Origin: Maridesulfovibrio sp050916235
GTDB lineage: Bacteria; Desulfobacterota; Desulfovibrionia; Desulfovibrionales; Desulfovibrionaceae
DNA: 64,000 nucleotides
Direction of reading: 5' to 3'
NCBI RefSeq assembly: GCF_050916235.1
Contig: NZ_CP104854.1
Location: 3,844,001-3,908,000 of the forward strand
The notes under the pieces were generated by a model that saw only the letters and a list, made by a program, of their open reading frames with translations, made no database searches and was not told where the DNA came from. The position numbers and the translations under genes are program-made. This document shows positions 16,830-25,410 of this stretch, one piece after another (position 1 is the first letter of the stretch; every line of letters begins with the position of its first letter).

Positions 16830-19400
16830 ATGCGTAGCTTCATTAATGCCATTTCCCGGATAATCAGGAATCCGTCTGCCGATGACCGGAATTCCACTGC
16901 CCGTTTCCTTGAGCGCTGCAATAATTTTCGCCTGCTGCTTTCCGCCAACAACAGCGCCATGAAAAGGATGGCCGGGCTGTTTGAAGCATCCCAGAGTCCC
17001 AAACCTGTAGGGATGACCTATCTCCGCGCGGAAAATATCAGGATTTCATCCGATGTGCGGAACATGATCGAGCGGCTCAACCGTATTGCTCCCGGCCGGT
17101 ACGAGGGGTTACGGGAAGCGTTCAACCGGATTCTTGCGGCCATGAACAGCGAGTTAGTCCTTGCTGAGCCCGAACACAACGGCCCCTTTATCTTAAACAT
17201 GGCCGAGCTTGGCACCGGACTCATTCATGAAGCCGGCTCCAAAATGGCTGTGCTTGGTGAAATAGCATCCATTCCCGGCATCAGGGTTCCGAAAGGCTTT
17301 TCCATTACCGCCTCAGCGTTCAGGTTTCTGCTGAAGGAGTCCGGGCTTGGAGAGGAACTGAAGAGGGTCGCCCAGATCTGCGGAGAGGACAGCTATGCTT
17401 CTCTCAGGCTGCTGGAGCGGAATGTTCGTGAGACAGTCTCACTCTATCAATTCCCGCCGGATCTTGAAGAAGAGATAACTGCTGCCGCGGAAAAACTTGC
17501 TGAAGGACGCAACATCACACTGGCAGTGCGCAGCAGCGCCTTATGCGAGGATGGTTCCGGGGTGAGTTTTGCGGGCCAGTTCCACACCGAACTGGGGGTT
17601 GCTCCAACTGAAGTGGTGGAGGCCTACCGGAATGTTGTAGCCAGCATTTATACAGTTGCCGCCATGACCTATCGGCTGAACCATGGAATCCGGGATGATG
17701 AGATGGTGATGTGTGTCGGGTGTATGGAAATGGTCGATGCCGTTGCCGGGGGAGTCGCCTACAGTTGTGATCCGTCCGGGCTTCATGCCGGTCAGATTGT
17801 TGTTTCGGCTGTGCGAGGCCTGCCGAGCAGCATCGTTGACGGTATTGCCCGCAGTGATCTCTGGCGCTTGGACAGGGATTCCCTTGCTGTCGTCTATGAA
17901 GAAATTTCAGATCAGGAGTGGGGCCGTTTTCTCTCGCACGACGGCAGCATAGTAAGAAAGAGTCTGGGGAGGGGCAGGCAGAGCCGCCCGGCAATAGAAC
18001 CGGATGTTCTCATGGAAATCTGCAGGGCTGCACTGGCGCTGGAGGAATATTTCAAATGCCCTCAGGATGTGGAGTGGGCCCTGACCGAAGATGGGGCACT
18101 TTATATACTGCAATCCCGTCCGCTGGAAGTCATGAAGCGGCAGGAGAAGCAGGGCAATGCTGAATTTGACGAGTCCCTCCCCGTAATTGCGGATTTCTGC
18201 CAACCCGCAAGTCCCGGGATTGCTTCCGGAACAGTTCATTTGGTGCAGACCCCACACGACATGATTGGATTCCCCTCCGGAGGCATCCTCCTTACCAGAG
18301 TCGCCGGTCCAGAACTGGCGGCTCTGCTCCCCCGGGCTGCCGCAGTGGTAGCGGAGTACGGGAGCAGTACCGGTCATCTGGCCAATGTGGCCCGAGAGTA
18401 CGGAATTCCTGCGCTGATCGGCGTTCCGGGTGCTGTAGCCAAGCTCAAGGGAATTCTGGAGATTACAGTAGACGCCATAAATGGTCGTATTCTCCTTGGA
18501 TGCGTTGACCAGCCTGCAAAGCCGCGAGAACTCCCATTCAAGGGTACCCCGGTTTCTCGTGCTTTCAAATCCGTACTGAAATACATCACCCCGTTGAATC
18601 TGACAGACCCGCGCAGTTCTGATTTTACTCCGGAAAAGTGCATGACCCTGCATGACATAACCCGGTTCTGCCATGAAAAGGCTGTTGCCGAGATGTTCAA
18701 GGGACGCGCCGGAATGGGTGATTCTGCAAGGCAGATGCTGGATGGAGAAAAGCTTCAGTACTGGATCATAGATATTGGCGGCGGTCTGGCTGAAAACGGC
18801 GGGGCGACAGACTGCGGATATGTGCGTCTTGAGGATATCCGCTCCAGCGCCATGAAGGCCCTGTGGACCGGAATGACCGGATTCCCGTGGGAAGGCCCCC
18901 CGGACATCTGTTTAGGCGGATTTGCATCGGTTCTTTTCGGGGCAACCTGCAACCCGGCCCTTGTCCCCGGTGTGCGCAACAGCATGGGGGAACGCAGTTA
19001 TTTCATAGTCGGGAGCAACTACTGCTGCCTGCAGACTCACATGGGCTTTCATTACTGCACCATAGAAGGATTCGCCGGTCGCGATCCTGAAATGAATTAT
19101 GTGCTTTTCCAGTTCAAGGGTGGCGCGGCCGACATGGGGCGGCGTTCCCGGCGTCTGCAACTGGTGGCGGACATCCTTTCGAAGCATGCTTTCCATACTT
19201 CGATGAACGGGGATGTCATGTTCGCACGCATGGAAGGGATTTCACCGGAGATGGCAAAGCGGGGGCTGACTGTTGCCGGTTATCTTCTCGTTCAGACCCG
19301 TCAATTGGATATGGTCATGGACGACAGCGCTGCAATTGAGAAATACCGTGCCAGATTTGACAGGGAGATAGAAAGCCTGATCTTCGGGGAGGAAATATGA
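16830..19400 (+). CDS. PEP-synthase/PPDK-like phosphotransferase with an unfamiliar C-terminal domain
   Basis: 856 residues. The N-terminal 120 are helical; residues about 130-440 are a PPDK/PEP-synthase nucleotide-binding domain (GIRVPKGFSITASAFRF, AVRSSALCEDGSGVSFAGQF); residues about 465-560 are the phosphohistidine swivelling domain with His516 in STGHLANVAREYGIPALIG, in place of the common TSHAA pattern. The usual C-terminal PEP/pyruvate TIM barrel is missing; instead there are about 290 residues I do not recognise, with several Cys, Gly and Trp (IIDIGGGLAENGG, YCCLQTHMGFHYCTIEG). By analogy with other split members it should move phosphate from ATP to His and then to an unknown acceptor. 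It lies between a receiver gene and a sensor kinase whose ATG overlaps its stop by 4 bases, indicating tight coupling. Confidence 0.87.
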   Translation: MRSFINAISRIIRNPSADDRNSTARFLERCNNFRLLLSANNSAMKRMAGLFEASQSPKPVGMTYLRAENIRISSDVRNMIERLNRIAPGRYEGLREAFNRILAAMNSELVLAEPEHNGPFILNMAELGTGLIHEAGSKMAVLGEIASIPGIRVPKGFSITASAFRFLLKESGLGEELKRVAQICGEDSYASLRLLERNVRETVSLYQFPPDLEEEITAAAEKLAEGRNITLAVRSSALCEDGSGVSFAGQFHTELGVAPTEVVEAYRNVVASIYTVAAMTYRLNHGIRDDEMVMCVGCMEMVDAVAGGVAYSCDPSGLHAGQIVVSAVRGLPSSIVDGIARSDLWRLDRDSLAVVYEEISDQEWGRFLSHDGSIVRKSLGRGRQSRPAIEPDVLMEICRAALALEEYFKCPQDVEWALTEDGALYILQSRPLEVMKRQEKQGNAEFDESLPVIADFCQPASPGIASGTVHLVQTPHDMIGFPSGGILLTRVAGPELAALLPRAAAVVAEYGSSTGHLANVAREYGIPALIGVPGAVAKLKGILEITVDAINGRILLGCVDQPAKPRELPFKGTPVSRAFKSVLKYITPLNLTDPRSSDFTPEKCMTLHDITRFCHEKAVAEMFKGRAGMGDSARQMLDGEKLQYWIIDIGGGLAENGGATDCGYVRLEDIRSSAMKALWTGMTGFPWEGPPDICLGGFASVLFGATCNPALVPGVRNSMGERSYFIVGSNYCCLQTHMGFHYCTIEGFAGRDPEMNYVLFQFKGGAADMGRRSRRLQLVADILSKHAFHTSMNGDVMFARMEGISPEMAKRGLTVAGYLLVQTRQLDMVMDDSAAIEKYRARFDREIESLIFGEEI

Positions 19401-21079
19401 AGGCCTCCCATTACCTGCAGCTCAAGTGGAAACTGACTGTCACGGCACTGTCGTTCTCCCTTATTCCGTTGTTCCTGCTGGGGTTTGTCCTGCAGCGGGA
19501 ATTCAGTGCCACCTATGAGGAAAAGCTCCAGAGCAACTTGCGGCTGACCGTGCTCAACAAGGCAGATGCCATCGACATGTTTCTTGGTGAGCGTGTTGTT
19601 CAGTTGCAGAATATCATCAACACGAACTCGTTTGCGGAAATCTCGCAGCAGGAAAAGCTCAGTAATCTTTTTGATGCCATATACAGTACTTCCAGTTCCT
19701 TTATCGACCTTGGCGTGTTTGATCAGCAGGGCAACCATGTGGCTTACTGCGGCCCCTACGACCTGAAAAATATCAATTACAAGGATCAGGACTGGTTTGA
19801 TCAGGTCATGCTCAAGGGGGTCTACATCAGTGATGTTTTTCTGGGCTACCGGAATTTTCCCCATTTCGTCATTGCGGTAAAGCGCAGGGAACTGGGCAGG
19901 ACCTGGATTTTGCGGGCTACCATTGATTCTGATGTATTCGATTCTCTGGTCGGCAACGTGCGGCCCGGAAAGTTCGGTGATGCCTATCTGGTTAATTCCG
20001 ACCGGATTCTTCAGACTTCGTCCCGCAGAAGCGGCGAAATACTATTTCAGGCCCAACTGCCTCAGTTCTCCACCGGAAGCGACGTGAGCATCGTCCGCTG
20101 GAATGAGGGCGGAACAAGAATTGTGGCCGGGATAATGCCGCTGAAGATGGCTGCATGGAGTCTCGTTGTCCTTGAGAACCCGGTCGAGGAGCTTTCTCCC
20201 GTATTTCGCGGGCAGTCCCTTGCCTTCGGCCTGATTCTGGTCTGTGCGCTGACCATTTCACTGGGAACCTTTTTTGCGATTACTTCCATCGTCAGGAAGC
20301 TGATGAAGACGGATAAGGAAAAGGCCCTGATGGACGCCACCGTCATGCAGTCCTCAAAGATGGCTTCGCTGGGCAAGATGGCCGCCGGGGTGGCCCATGA
20401 AGTAAACAATCCGCTTTCCATTATCCGGGAGAGCGCCGGCTGGATCCGGGATATGATCACTGACGGCGATTTTGACGGAGTTGAGGCCCGTCCCAACCTT
20501 GAGGAAGCCCTTGGCGATATTGAGCGGCATGTTGAAAGGGCCAGGTCCGTCACCCACAGAATGCTCGGCTTTGCCAGAAGCATGGAGCCTGCTCAGGAAG
20601 AAATCGATCTCAACCATCTGGTTCGGGAGACAGTTTCTTTCCTGAATAACGAGATTCTGTACCGCACAATATGGGTGAATTATGATCTTGATCCGGATCT
20701 TCCCTCCATATCAACGGATTTTAACCAGATTCAGCAGGTTGTCCTGAATCTGGTGGAAAACGCTATTGATGCCGTTGACCGTGACGGTTCAATTCTCCTG
20801 TCTACCCGCTCTGGTGGTGACTTTGTAGAATTCCAGATCAGTGATTCCGGGCCGGGAGTACCCCCGGAATTCCTTTCGCGGGTTTTTGATCCCTTCTTTA
20901 CTACCAAGGCTGCCGGGGAGGGTACTGGACTCGGACTTTCCATCATCTACTCGATACTCAAGAAGCTTGGGGGCGACATCAAGGCGCGGAATCTGCCCGG
21001 AAGCGGGGCGCAGTTTACTGTGCGGTTGCCACTGGTCAACAGTGACATCTTTGAAAAGGAGGAGCCATGTCCAGAATAA
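19397..21079 (+). CDS. dCache sensor histidine kinase
   Basis: 560 residues, starting with an ATGA overlap on the PEP-synthase-like gene. Order: membrane segment (LTVTALSFSLIPLFLLGFVL), dCache sensor (about 40-270; NINYKDQDWFDQVMLKGVYISD and a PHFVIAVKR strand), second membrane segment near 277-298, HisKA with His334 in GVAHEVNNPLSI, and a HATPase domain (LVENAIDAV, DSGPGV, GTGLGLS). All boxes are intact. The sensor is built like that of the kinase at 7175, suggesting related ligands. The next receiver gene overlaps its end by 13 bases, a classical kinase/receiver pair. Confidence 0.92.
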   Translation: MKASHYLQLKWKLTVTALSFSLIPLFLLGFVLQREFSATYEEKLQSNLRLTVLNKADAIDMFLGERVVQLQNIINTNSFAEISQQEKLSNLFDAIYSTSSSFIDLGVFDQQGNHVAYCGPYDLKNINYKDQDWFDQVMLKGVYISDVFLGYRNFPHFVIAVKRRELGRTWILRATIDSDVFDSLVGNVRPGKFGDAYLVNSDRILQTSSRRSGEILFQAQLPQFSTGSDVSIVRWNEGGTRIVAGIMPLKMAAWSLVVLENPVEELSPVFRGQSLAFGLILVCALTISLGTFFAITSIVRKLMKTDKEKALMDATVMQSSKMASLGKMAAGVAHEVNNPLSIIRESAGWIRDMITDGDFDGVEARPNLEEALGDIERHVERARSVTHRMLGFARSMEPAQEEIDLNHLVRETVSFLNNEILYRTIWVNYDLDPDLPSISTDFNQIQQVVLNLVENAIDAVDRDGSILLSTRSGGDFVEFQISDSGPGVPPEFLSRVFDPFFTTKAAGEGTGLGLSIIYSILKKLGGDIKARNLPGSGAQFTVRLPLVNSDIFEKEEPCPE

Positions 21080-21474
21080 AACTGCTCGTTGTCGATGATG
21101 AAGCTGACTTTCTGAAGCTGGTTAAACGCAGGCTTGAAAGGCGGGGCTTTGATGTTGCCGTGGCAGCCGATGGTCCTGAGGGGTTGCGTTACCTGTCCGG
21201 TAATCCGGTGGATGTGGTTATCCTTGATGTGAGAATGCCCGGCATGAGCGGTATGGATGTGCTCAGCCATATATGCCGCAAACACAGTGACGTGGAAGTG
21301 ATAATGCTTACCGGCCACAGCTCCGTTGCATCCGGCCTGGAAGGCATAAGTCACGGAGCTTACGACTATATTCTCAAACCGTTCGAGATTGATGACCTTG
21401 TAGAGCGGATTCACAGTGCTTACGAGCATTCGGTCCTCCGACGCAAGGGTGGAGAAGATAATGGTTGCTGCTGA
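21067..21474 (+). CDS. Single-domain response regulator (receiver only)
   Basis: 135 residues: Asp10-Asp11, acceptor Asp54 (ILDVRMPGMSG), Thr in MLTGHSSVAS, Lys in ILKPFE. Receiver only. Its start lies inside the preceding kinase gene (13-base overlap, AAGGAGGAGCC ribosome site) and its end overlaps the start of the following kinase by 14 bases, so all three are translationally coupled. Confidence 0.92.
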   Translation: MSRIKLLVVDDEADFLKLVKRRLERRGFDVAVAADGPEGLRYLSGNPVDVVILDVRMPGMSGMDVLSHICRKHSDVEVIMLTGHSSVASGLEGISHGAYDYILKPFEIDDLVERIHSAYEHSVLRRKGGEDNGCC

Positions 21475-22387
21475 ATTCAGAAATACCGGCCTGTTGGGAT
21501 GCCTGTATGTATTTCTTGCTCTGGCTCTCCTTCTGGCCGTGGCCGGAGGGTTGCTGGATGACGACAGTTGCAGGCTCTGTGGTGAATTTATTGCGGTTGT
21601 CGTTGTCTGTTCGCTGGTGGGATTCCTCCTGCTCCAGCTTGCACGGTTGCGGCGCAAGTATTCTGAGCTGGAGAGTCAGTTCATTCAGGTTCAGCGGGTA
21701 AATTCACTTGATGAAATTTCCGCCGGAATAGCCCATGAAATCAACAATCCGCTCAATATAATAATGCAGGAAGCTGAAATCATAAGAGTCAGTCTGGATA
21801 TAGCAGGCAGCAGCCCGGTCCTTGATGAGGTAGAGGAGAGTCTGCAGGTCATAATGGGCCAGGTGCGGCGCTGTTCCGACATAACCAGAAAACTTCTCGA
21901 TATGGCCAGAAACAGGCTGACCGTTGCCCAGCAGGTTGATGTCAATAAACTGCTGAGGGATCTGCTCCTTCTAATGGAGGAGGAGAGTGCCGGAAAAAAG
22001 ATTCAGGTTATCCGCCAGATTCCGGACGAGCCTTTTTTGGTCTGTACCGATCCTCCGCTATTGAGGCAGGTCTTTCTTAATCTCTTCAAAAATGCGGTTC
22101 AGGCAGTGGGAAGTGAAGGTGCAATCATCATTGCCTGCAGGCGTGAATGGACAAAGATTATTGTTACTGTGGAGGATAACGGCCCCGGTATTCCCGATGA
22201 ATACCTTCCGCATATTTTTACCCCATTCTTTACGACAAAAAGTCATGGAGAGGGGACAGGGATGGGGCTTGCCGTAAGCCTTCGGATTATCAATCAGCTG
22301 GGTGGATCCATCGATGTGAAATCCTCTGTCGGCAAGGGGACTGTCTTTTCGGTGGTGATTCCCTCGGATAGGACGAGGTCGTCATGA
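21461..22387 (+). CDS. Membrane histidine kinase without a large sensor domain
   Basis: 308 residues from the ATG at 21461 (GGAG site); an upstream in-frame start is disfavoured because it lies deep inside the receiver gene. Two membrane helices with only a short loop between them (LYVFLALALLLAVAGGLL, then FIAVVVVCSLVGFLLLQL), then HisKA with His92 in GIAHEINNPLNI and HATPase (LFKNAVQAV, DNGPGIP, GTGMGLAVS). With no sizeable extracytoplasmic domain, it probably reads a membrane or cytoplasmic cue, or serves as a relay kinase. Its stop overlaps the next receiver gene by 4 bases. Confidence 0.9.
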   Translation: MVAAEFRNTGLLGCLYVFLALALLLAVAGGLLDDDSCRLCGEFIAVVVVCSLVGFLLLQLARLRRKYSELESQFIQVQRVNSLDEISAGIAHEINNPLNIIMQEAEIIRVSLDIAGSSPVLDEVEESLQVIMGQVRRCSDITRKLLDMARNRLTVAQQVDVNKLLRDLLLLMEEESAGKKIQVIRQIPDEPFLVCTDPPLLRQVFLNLFKNAVQAVGSEGAIIIACRREWTKIIVTVEDNGPGIPDEYLPHIFTPFFTTKSHGEGTGMGLAVSLRIINQLGGSIDVKSSVGKGTVFSVVIPSDRTRSS

Positions 22388-22809
22388 ACAGCAAGGGAAG
22401 GGTTTTGATTGTAGATGACGAGGAGCGCTTCAGAAACAGTCTGCGGCTCCTTCTGGCCAAGGGCGGATACGATGCTCTGGGTGCGGCAGATGGAATGGCT
22501 GCAATGCATATCCTTGAAAAGGATGTGGTGGATGTTGTCATTCTGGACAGCAATCTGCCCAACCTGAAAGGTGAAGATATTTCAATGATCATCAGGGAGC
22601 ACGGTATCGCTGTTGAAATTATCATCCTGACCGGTGTTCCGGTTATTGAGAATGCTCTGCTGATGATGCGCAACGGTGTGTTCGATTATCTGGCCAAGCC
22701 TGTTTCAATTGGACGGCTCATGTCGGTTGTCGAGCGGGCGGTGAAAAACAAGCGAATCAGAAACTGGGATACCGATGCCCCTGATCTCATCAGCGGGTAT
22801 ATCGGATAA
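22384..22809 (+). CDS. Single-domain response regulator (receiver only)
   Basis: 141 residues: Asp11-Asp12, acceptor Asp55 in VVILDSNLPN, Thr in IILTGVPVIE, Lys in LAKPVS. The sequence after the acceptor (SNLPNLKGED) departs from the MPGMDG pattern of its paralogues, suggesting a different partner. ATGA overlap with the kinase before it. A chemoreceptor follows 48 bases later. Confidence 0.9.
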   Translation: MNSKGRVLIVDDEERFRNSLRLLLAKGGYDALGAADGMAAMHILEKDVVDVVILDSNLPNLKGEDISMIIREHGIAVEIIILTGVPVIENALLMMRNGVFDYLAKPVSIGRLMSVVERAVKNKRIRNWDTDAPDLISGYIG

Positions 22810-22857
22810 AGTATTGTCTCCCGGTCAAACAGCGCTAAGGCGGTGCATGGAGTTTTT

Positions 22858-24828
22858 ATGAGTATCAAAGCTAAATTAATGCTGGTGTTTATGACTTCGT
22901 TGGCAGGGCTTGTAGCAATCTTTGCCGTTAACTACTGGGGTGAGAAACTGATTGAAAACAGCCGCAGGATTGAGGCTCTGGCCAATGAAGGCAACGAGGC
23001 GTTTCTTCAGGCCAGACGGCAGGAGAAGAATTTCCTGCTGCGCATGGAGTCTTCATACTTTGATAAAGCCCTGGCGTGTGCCGGTCAGTCCGAAGAAAAA
23101 GTTGCAGAGCTGAAGGCGGTTTCTCCGGAGATGGCCGAATCCTGTGACCGGGTTGAAGTCCTGCTCGACGCATATAAAAAATATCTGACCGAAGTACATG
23201 GCAATAATGTTGCAAAGGGGCTGACCATGGATGAAGGCCTGCGCTGGAAGTTCATCAAGGCCGCGAGAAACATGGAGGCGGCATTCAAAGAGGGACAGTC
23301 TGATTCGGAATTGCTGATACTGGTTCTCCAGATGCGCAGGCAGGAGAAGAATTATATTATTCGTGGCGGAGACAAACCGGTTGCAATGGTTGATTCCATG
23401 ATCCGGGATATTAGGGAAAGGGTGCGTTCCTCCTATCCTGAGCCTCAGGCTGAAGCAATGCTCTCCGCGTTGAATAATTACAGTGAAGCCTTTCATGAAT
23501 ATGTAAAGCTGGACAACTCCATAATCAGGCTTACGGATGATCTGATCAAGTCAGCACGCGCCGTAGAGCCCGTATTTGCGAAGATATTGGGCTTCAGTCA
23601 TGAAAAGATGAAGCATGACTCAGCCGTGATCGGTTATATGGTGCTGGGCATAGAGGTTGCCGTAGGTGTTTCCGTTCTCGTGATTCTTCTCTGGGTCATG
23701 ATATCGGTCACTTCCTCTCTCCGGCGATTGAGCGGATATGCCAATTCCGTGGCCGGAGGAGATCTTGAATGTGAGCCTGAAGGCCAGTTCTCTGCGGAAC
23801 TTCTTGAGTTGCGAGATGTCCTTGTCGGTATGGTCCTCAAGCTCAAGGAGGTGATAGATGAAGCCCGCGCTCTTGAACAAGATGCCTTGAAGCAGGCAGA
23901 ACTGTCAGAGAAGGCCAAGGACGAGGCCGTCGCGCAGCAGAAGCACATACTGTCACTCATGGACAAGATTACCGGGGCTTCCTCCCGTGCTGAAACAATC
24001 GTCAACAGGCTTACCCGGGCCTCACATGATCTGAAGCTCAAGACTCAGGAAATAGCCGAAAGTGCGTTGGAGCAGCAGGAGTTGATGAACGAATCCGCAA
24101 CAGCGGTAGAGCAGATGCATATGACCGCCAAAGACGTTGCGCAGAATGCGGAAGGAGTATCATCCACTGCCGATAATGCCCGTAAAGAGGCTGTAGGGGG
24201 TATTGAGGTTGTGTTCCGTGCCCGCGATGCAATGGGTATGGTTTCTGGAACGGTTTCAAACCTTGAGGCCGATATGGTCGGGCTTGGTACTGAAATAGAA
24301 TCCATCGGTGAAGTTGTAAACGTTATTAACGAGATTGCCGATCAGACCAATCTTCTGGCACTGAATGCCGCTATCGAGGCTGCCCGTGCCGGAGAAGCAG
24401 GCAAGGGCTTTGCCGTAGTCGCTGATGAGGTACGCAAGCTGGCTGAAAAGACCATGGTTGCAACCAAGGAAGTGGATAAATGCATTTCAGGGATTCAAAG
24501 CCGGACCATGCAGAATATCGAAGGCGTCAAGGAGGCTCTCTCCTTTGCCCGTTCTGCCGATAACGAGGTCAACAATTCCGTGGATGTTTTCAAGCAGATT
24601 CAGGGTTTGTCTGATGACGTGGCGGAAAGGATTGAGGGCATCGCACTGGCCGCAGGTCAGCAGTCGGTCGCCTCCAAGGATATAGAAAAGACTGTGTCTA
24701 ACATTGCCCGGCTGGCAATGAATTCAACTGACGCTGCTCGGGAGTCGGCATGTTCCATTGCCGATCTAGTTTCCATGGCCGAAGAACTGCAGGATGCCCT
24801 TGTTAAACTTAATGCTGACGGTGTGTAG
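22858..24828 (+). CDS. Methyl-accepting chemotaxis protein with a helical bimodular-type sensor
   Basis: 656 residues from the ATG at 22858 (GGAG five bases upstream; the GTG five codons earlier lacks a site). First membrane segment LMLVFMTSLAGLVAIFAV; periplasmic all-helical sensor with two copies of an RRQEKNF/Y motif (RRQEKNFLLR near 57, RRQEKNYIIRGGD near 165), typical of HBM-type sensors; second membrane segment about 259-285; HAMP (RRLSGYANSVAGGDLECE); and a signalling domain with the conserved tip EIADQTNLLALNAAIEAARA. It signals to CheA/CheW. It is the last gene of the train, so chemotaxis is probably wired into the same sigma54-controlled response. Confidence 0.94.
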   Translation: MSIKAKLMLVFMTSLAGLVAIFAVNYWGEKLIENSRRIEALANEGNEAFLQARRQEKNFLLRMESSYFDKALACAGQSEEKVAELKAVSPEMAESCDRVEVLLDAYKKYLTEVHGNNVAKGLTMDEGLRWKFIKAARNMEAAFKEGQSDSELLILVLQMRRQEKNYIIRGGDKPVAMVDSMIRDIRERVRSSYPEPQAEAMLSALNNYSEAFHEYVKLDNSIIRLTDDLIKSARAVEPVFAKILGFSHEKMKHDSAVIGYMVLGIEVAVGVSVLVILLWVMISVTSSLRRLSGYANSVAGGDLECEPEGQFSAELLELRDVLVGMVLKLKEVIDEARALEQDALKQAELSEKAKDEAVAQQKHILSLMDKITGASSRAETIVNRLTRASHDLKLKTQEIAESALEQQELMNESATAVEQMHMTAKDVAQNAEGVSSTADNARKEAVGGIEVVFRARDAMGMVSGTVSNLEADMVGLGTEIESIGEVVNVINEIADQTNLLALNAAIEAARAGEAGKGFAVVADEVRKLAEKTMVATKEVDKCISGIQSRTMQNIEGVKEALSFARSADNEVNNSVDVFKQIQGLSDDVAERIEGIALAAGQQSVASKDIEKTVSNIARLAMNSTDAARESACSIADLVSMAEELQDALVKLNADGV

Positions 24829-24953
24829 TTGATTGGTAATGGGAGAATAGAGTACTTAGATTTTGTTACTGCTCGGTTTGGCTGATGTAAGCAATTGCCT
24901 GAATGAAATTCAGCGAATGCTTTTTTGATCAAAGCATATAAAAATCGTTAAGG

Positions 24954-24983
24954 CCCCAGCCCGGAAATCCGGGTTGGGGTTTT
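24954..24983 (+). terminator. Intrinsic terminator after the chemoreceptor gene
   Basis: 11-bp stem (CCCCAGCCCGG with CCGGGTTGGGG, one G-U pair), 4-base loop, followed by TTTTC. It closes the long gene train that starts at 12226. Confidence 0.85.
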
Positions 24984-25221
24984 CGGCTTAGGGCTGATTG
25001 CTTCTTATTTCATATTGGTTCTTGATGGATCAACGAGTTTTGGAAATAAGGGCGGCATGCTGAATAGTTCCGTCGTTGACATCTGAGTGCAGTATAATTA
25101 GACGACCCATGTGAAACGTAAAAATCCTGCAAAGATAAAGAGTAACTTGATGACGTTGAATTGCGTTGTGTTGCGTTCATTTTTATCCCCGGTGCGTGCA
25201 AAAATGCAGGGGATAAAAAAG

Positions 25222-25260
25222 GCAAAAGAAAAAGGGTTACAAGCTTTAACCTGTAACCCT
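25222..25260 (-). terminator. Intrinsic terminator after tRNA-Arg
   Basis: On the minus strand a 9-bp stem (AGGGTTACA with TGTAACCCT) is followed by TTTTTCTTTTG. It starts 13 bases beyond the tRNA CCA end. Confidence 0.82.
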
Positions 25261-25272
25261 GTGAATTCTTTG

Positions 25273-25349
25273 TGGCGCGGCAGGAAGGATTCGAACCCTC
25301 GGCCAACGGCTTAGAAGGCCGTTGCTCTATCCAACTGAGCTACTGCCGC
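25273..25349 (-). tRNA. tRNA-Arg (anticodon TCT)
   Basis: 77 bases with encoded CCA. Acceptor GCGGCAG/CTGCCGC, discriminator G, D-arm with AGCTCAGTTGGATAGAGC, anticodon loop CTTCTAA (TCT), T-arm with GGTTCGAAT. All four stems pair. Confidence 0.96.
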
Positions 25350-25361
25350 GCGAGAGATGAT

Positions 25362-25390
25362 CTTTTAAACAAACAGGGTCTCGGGGTCAA
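25362..25390 (-). promoter_or_regulatory. Sigma70-type promoter of tRNA-Arg
   Basis: Minus strand TTGACC, 17-base spacer, TAAAAG, ending 13 bases before the mature 5' end. The tRNA-His promoter has the same TTGACC-N17-TAAA layout. Confidence 0.6.
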
Positions 25391-25410
25391 GTAAAAAAAT
25401 AAGGGAAAAA

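Noticed and set aside
24870..24900. TTGGCTGATGTAAGCA considered as a fifth sigma54 promoter
   Set aside because: GG-to-GC spacing is 9 instead of 10, and no gene follows in that direction at a suitable distance.
25076..25098. TTGACA followed by TATAAT
   Set aside because: The spacer is only 11 bases, too short for a sigma70 promoter.
25010..25306. 98-codon minus-strand frame
   Set aside because: It runs through most of tRNA-Arg and its terminator, so it is not a gene.
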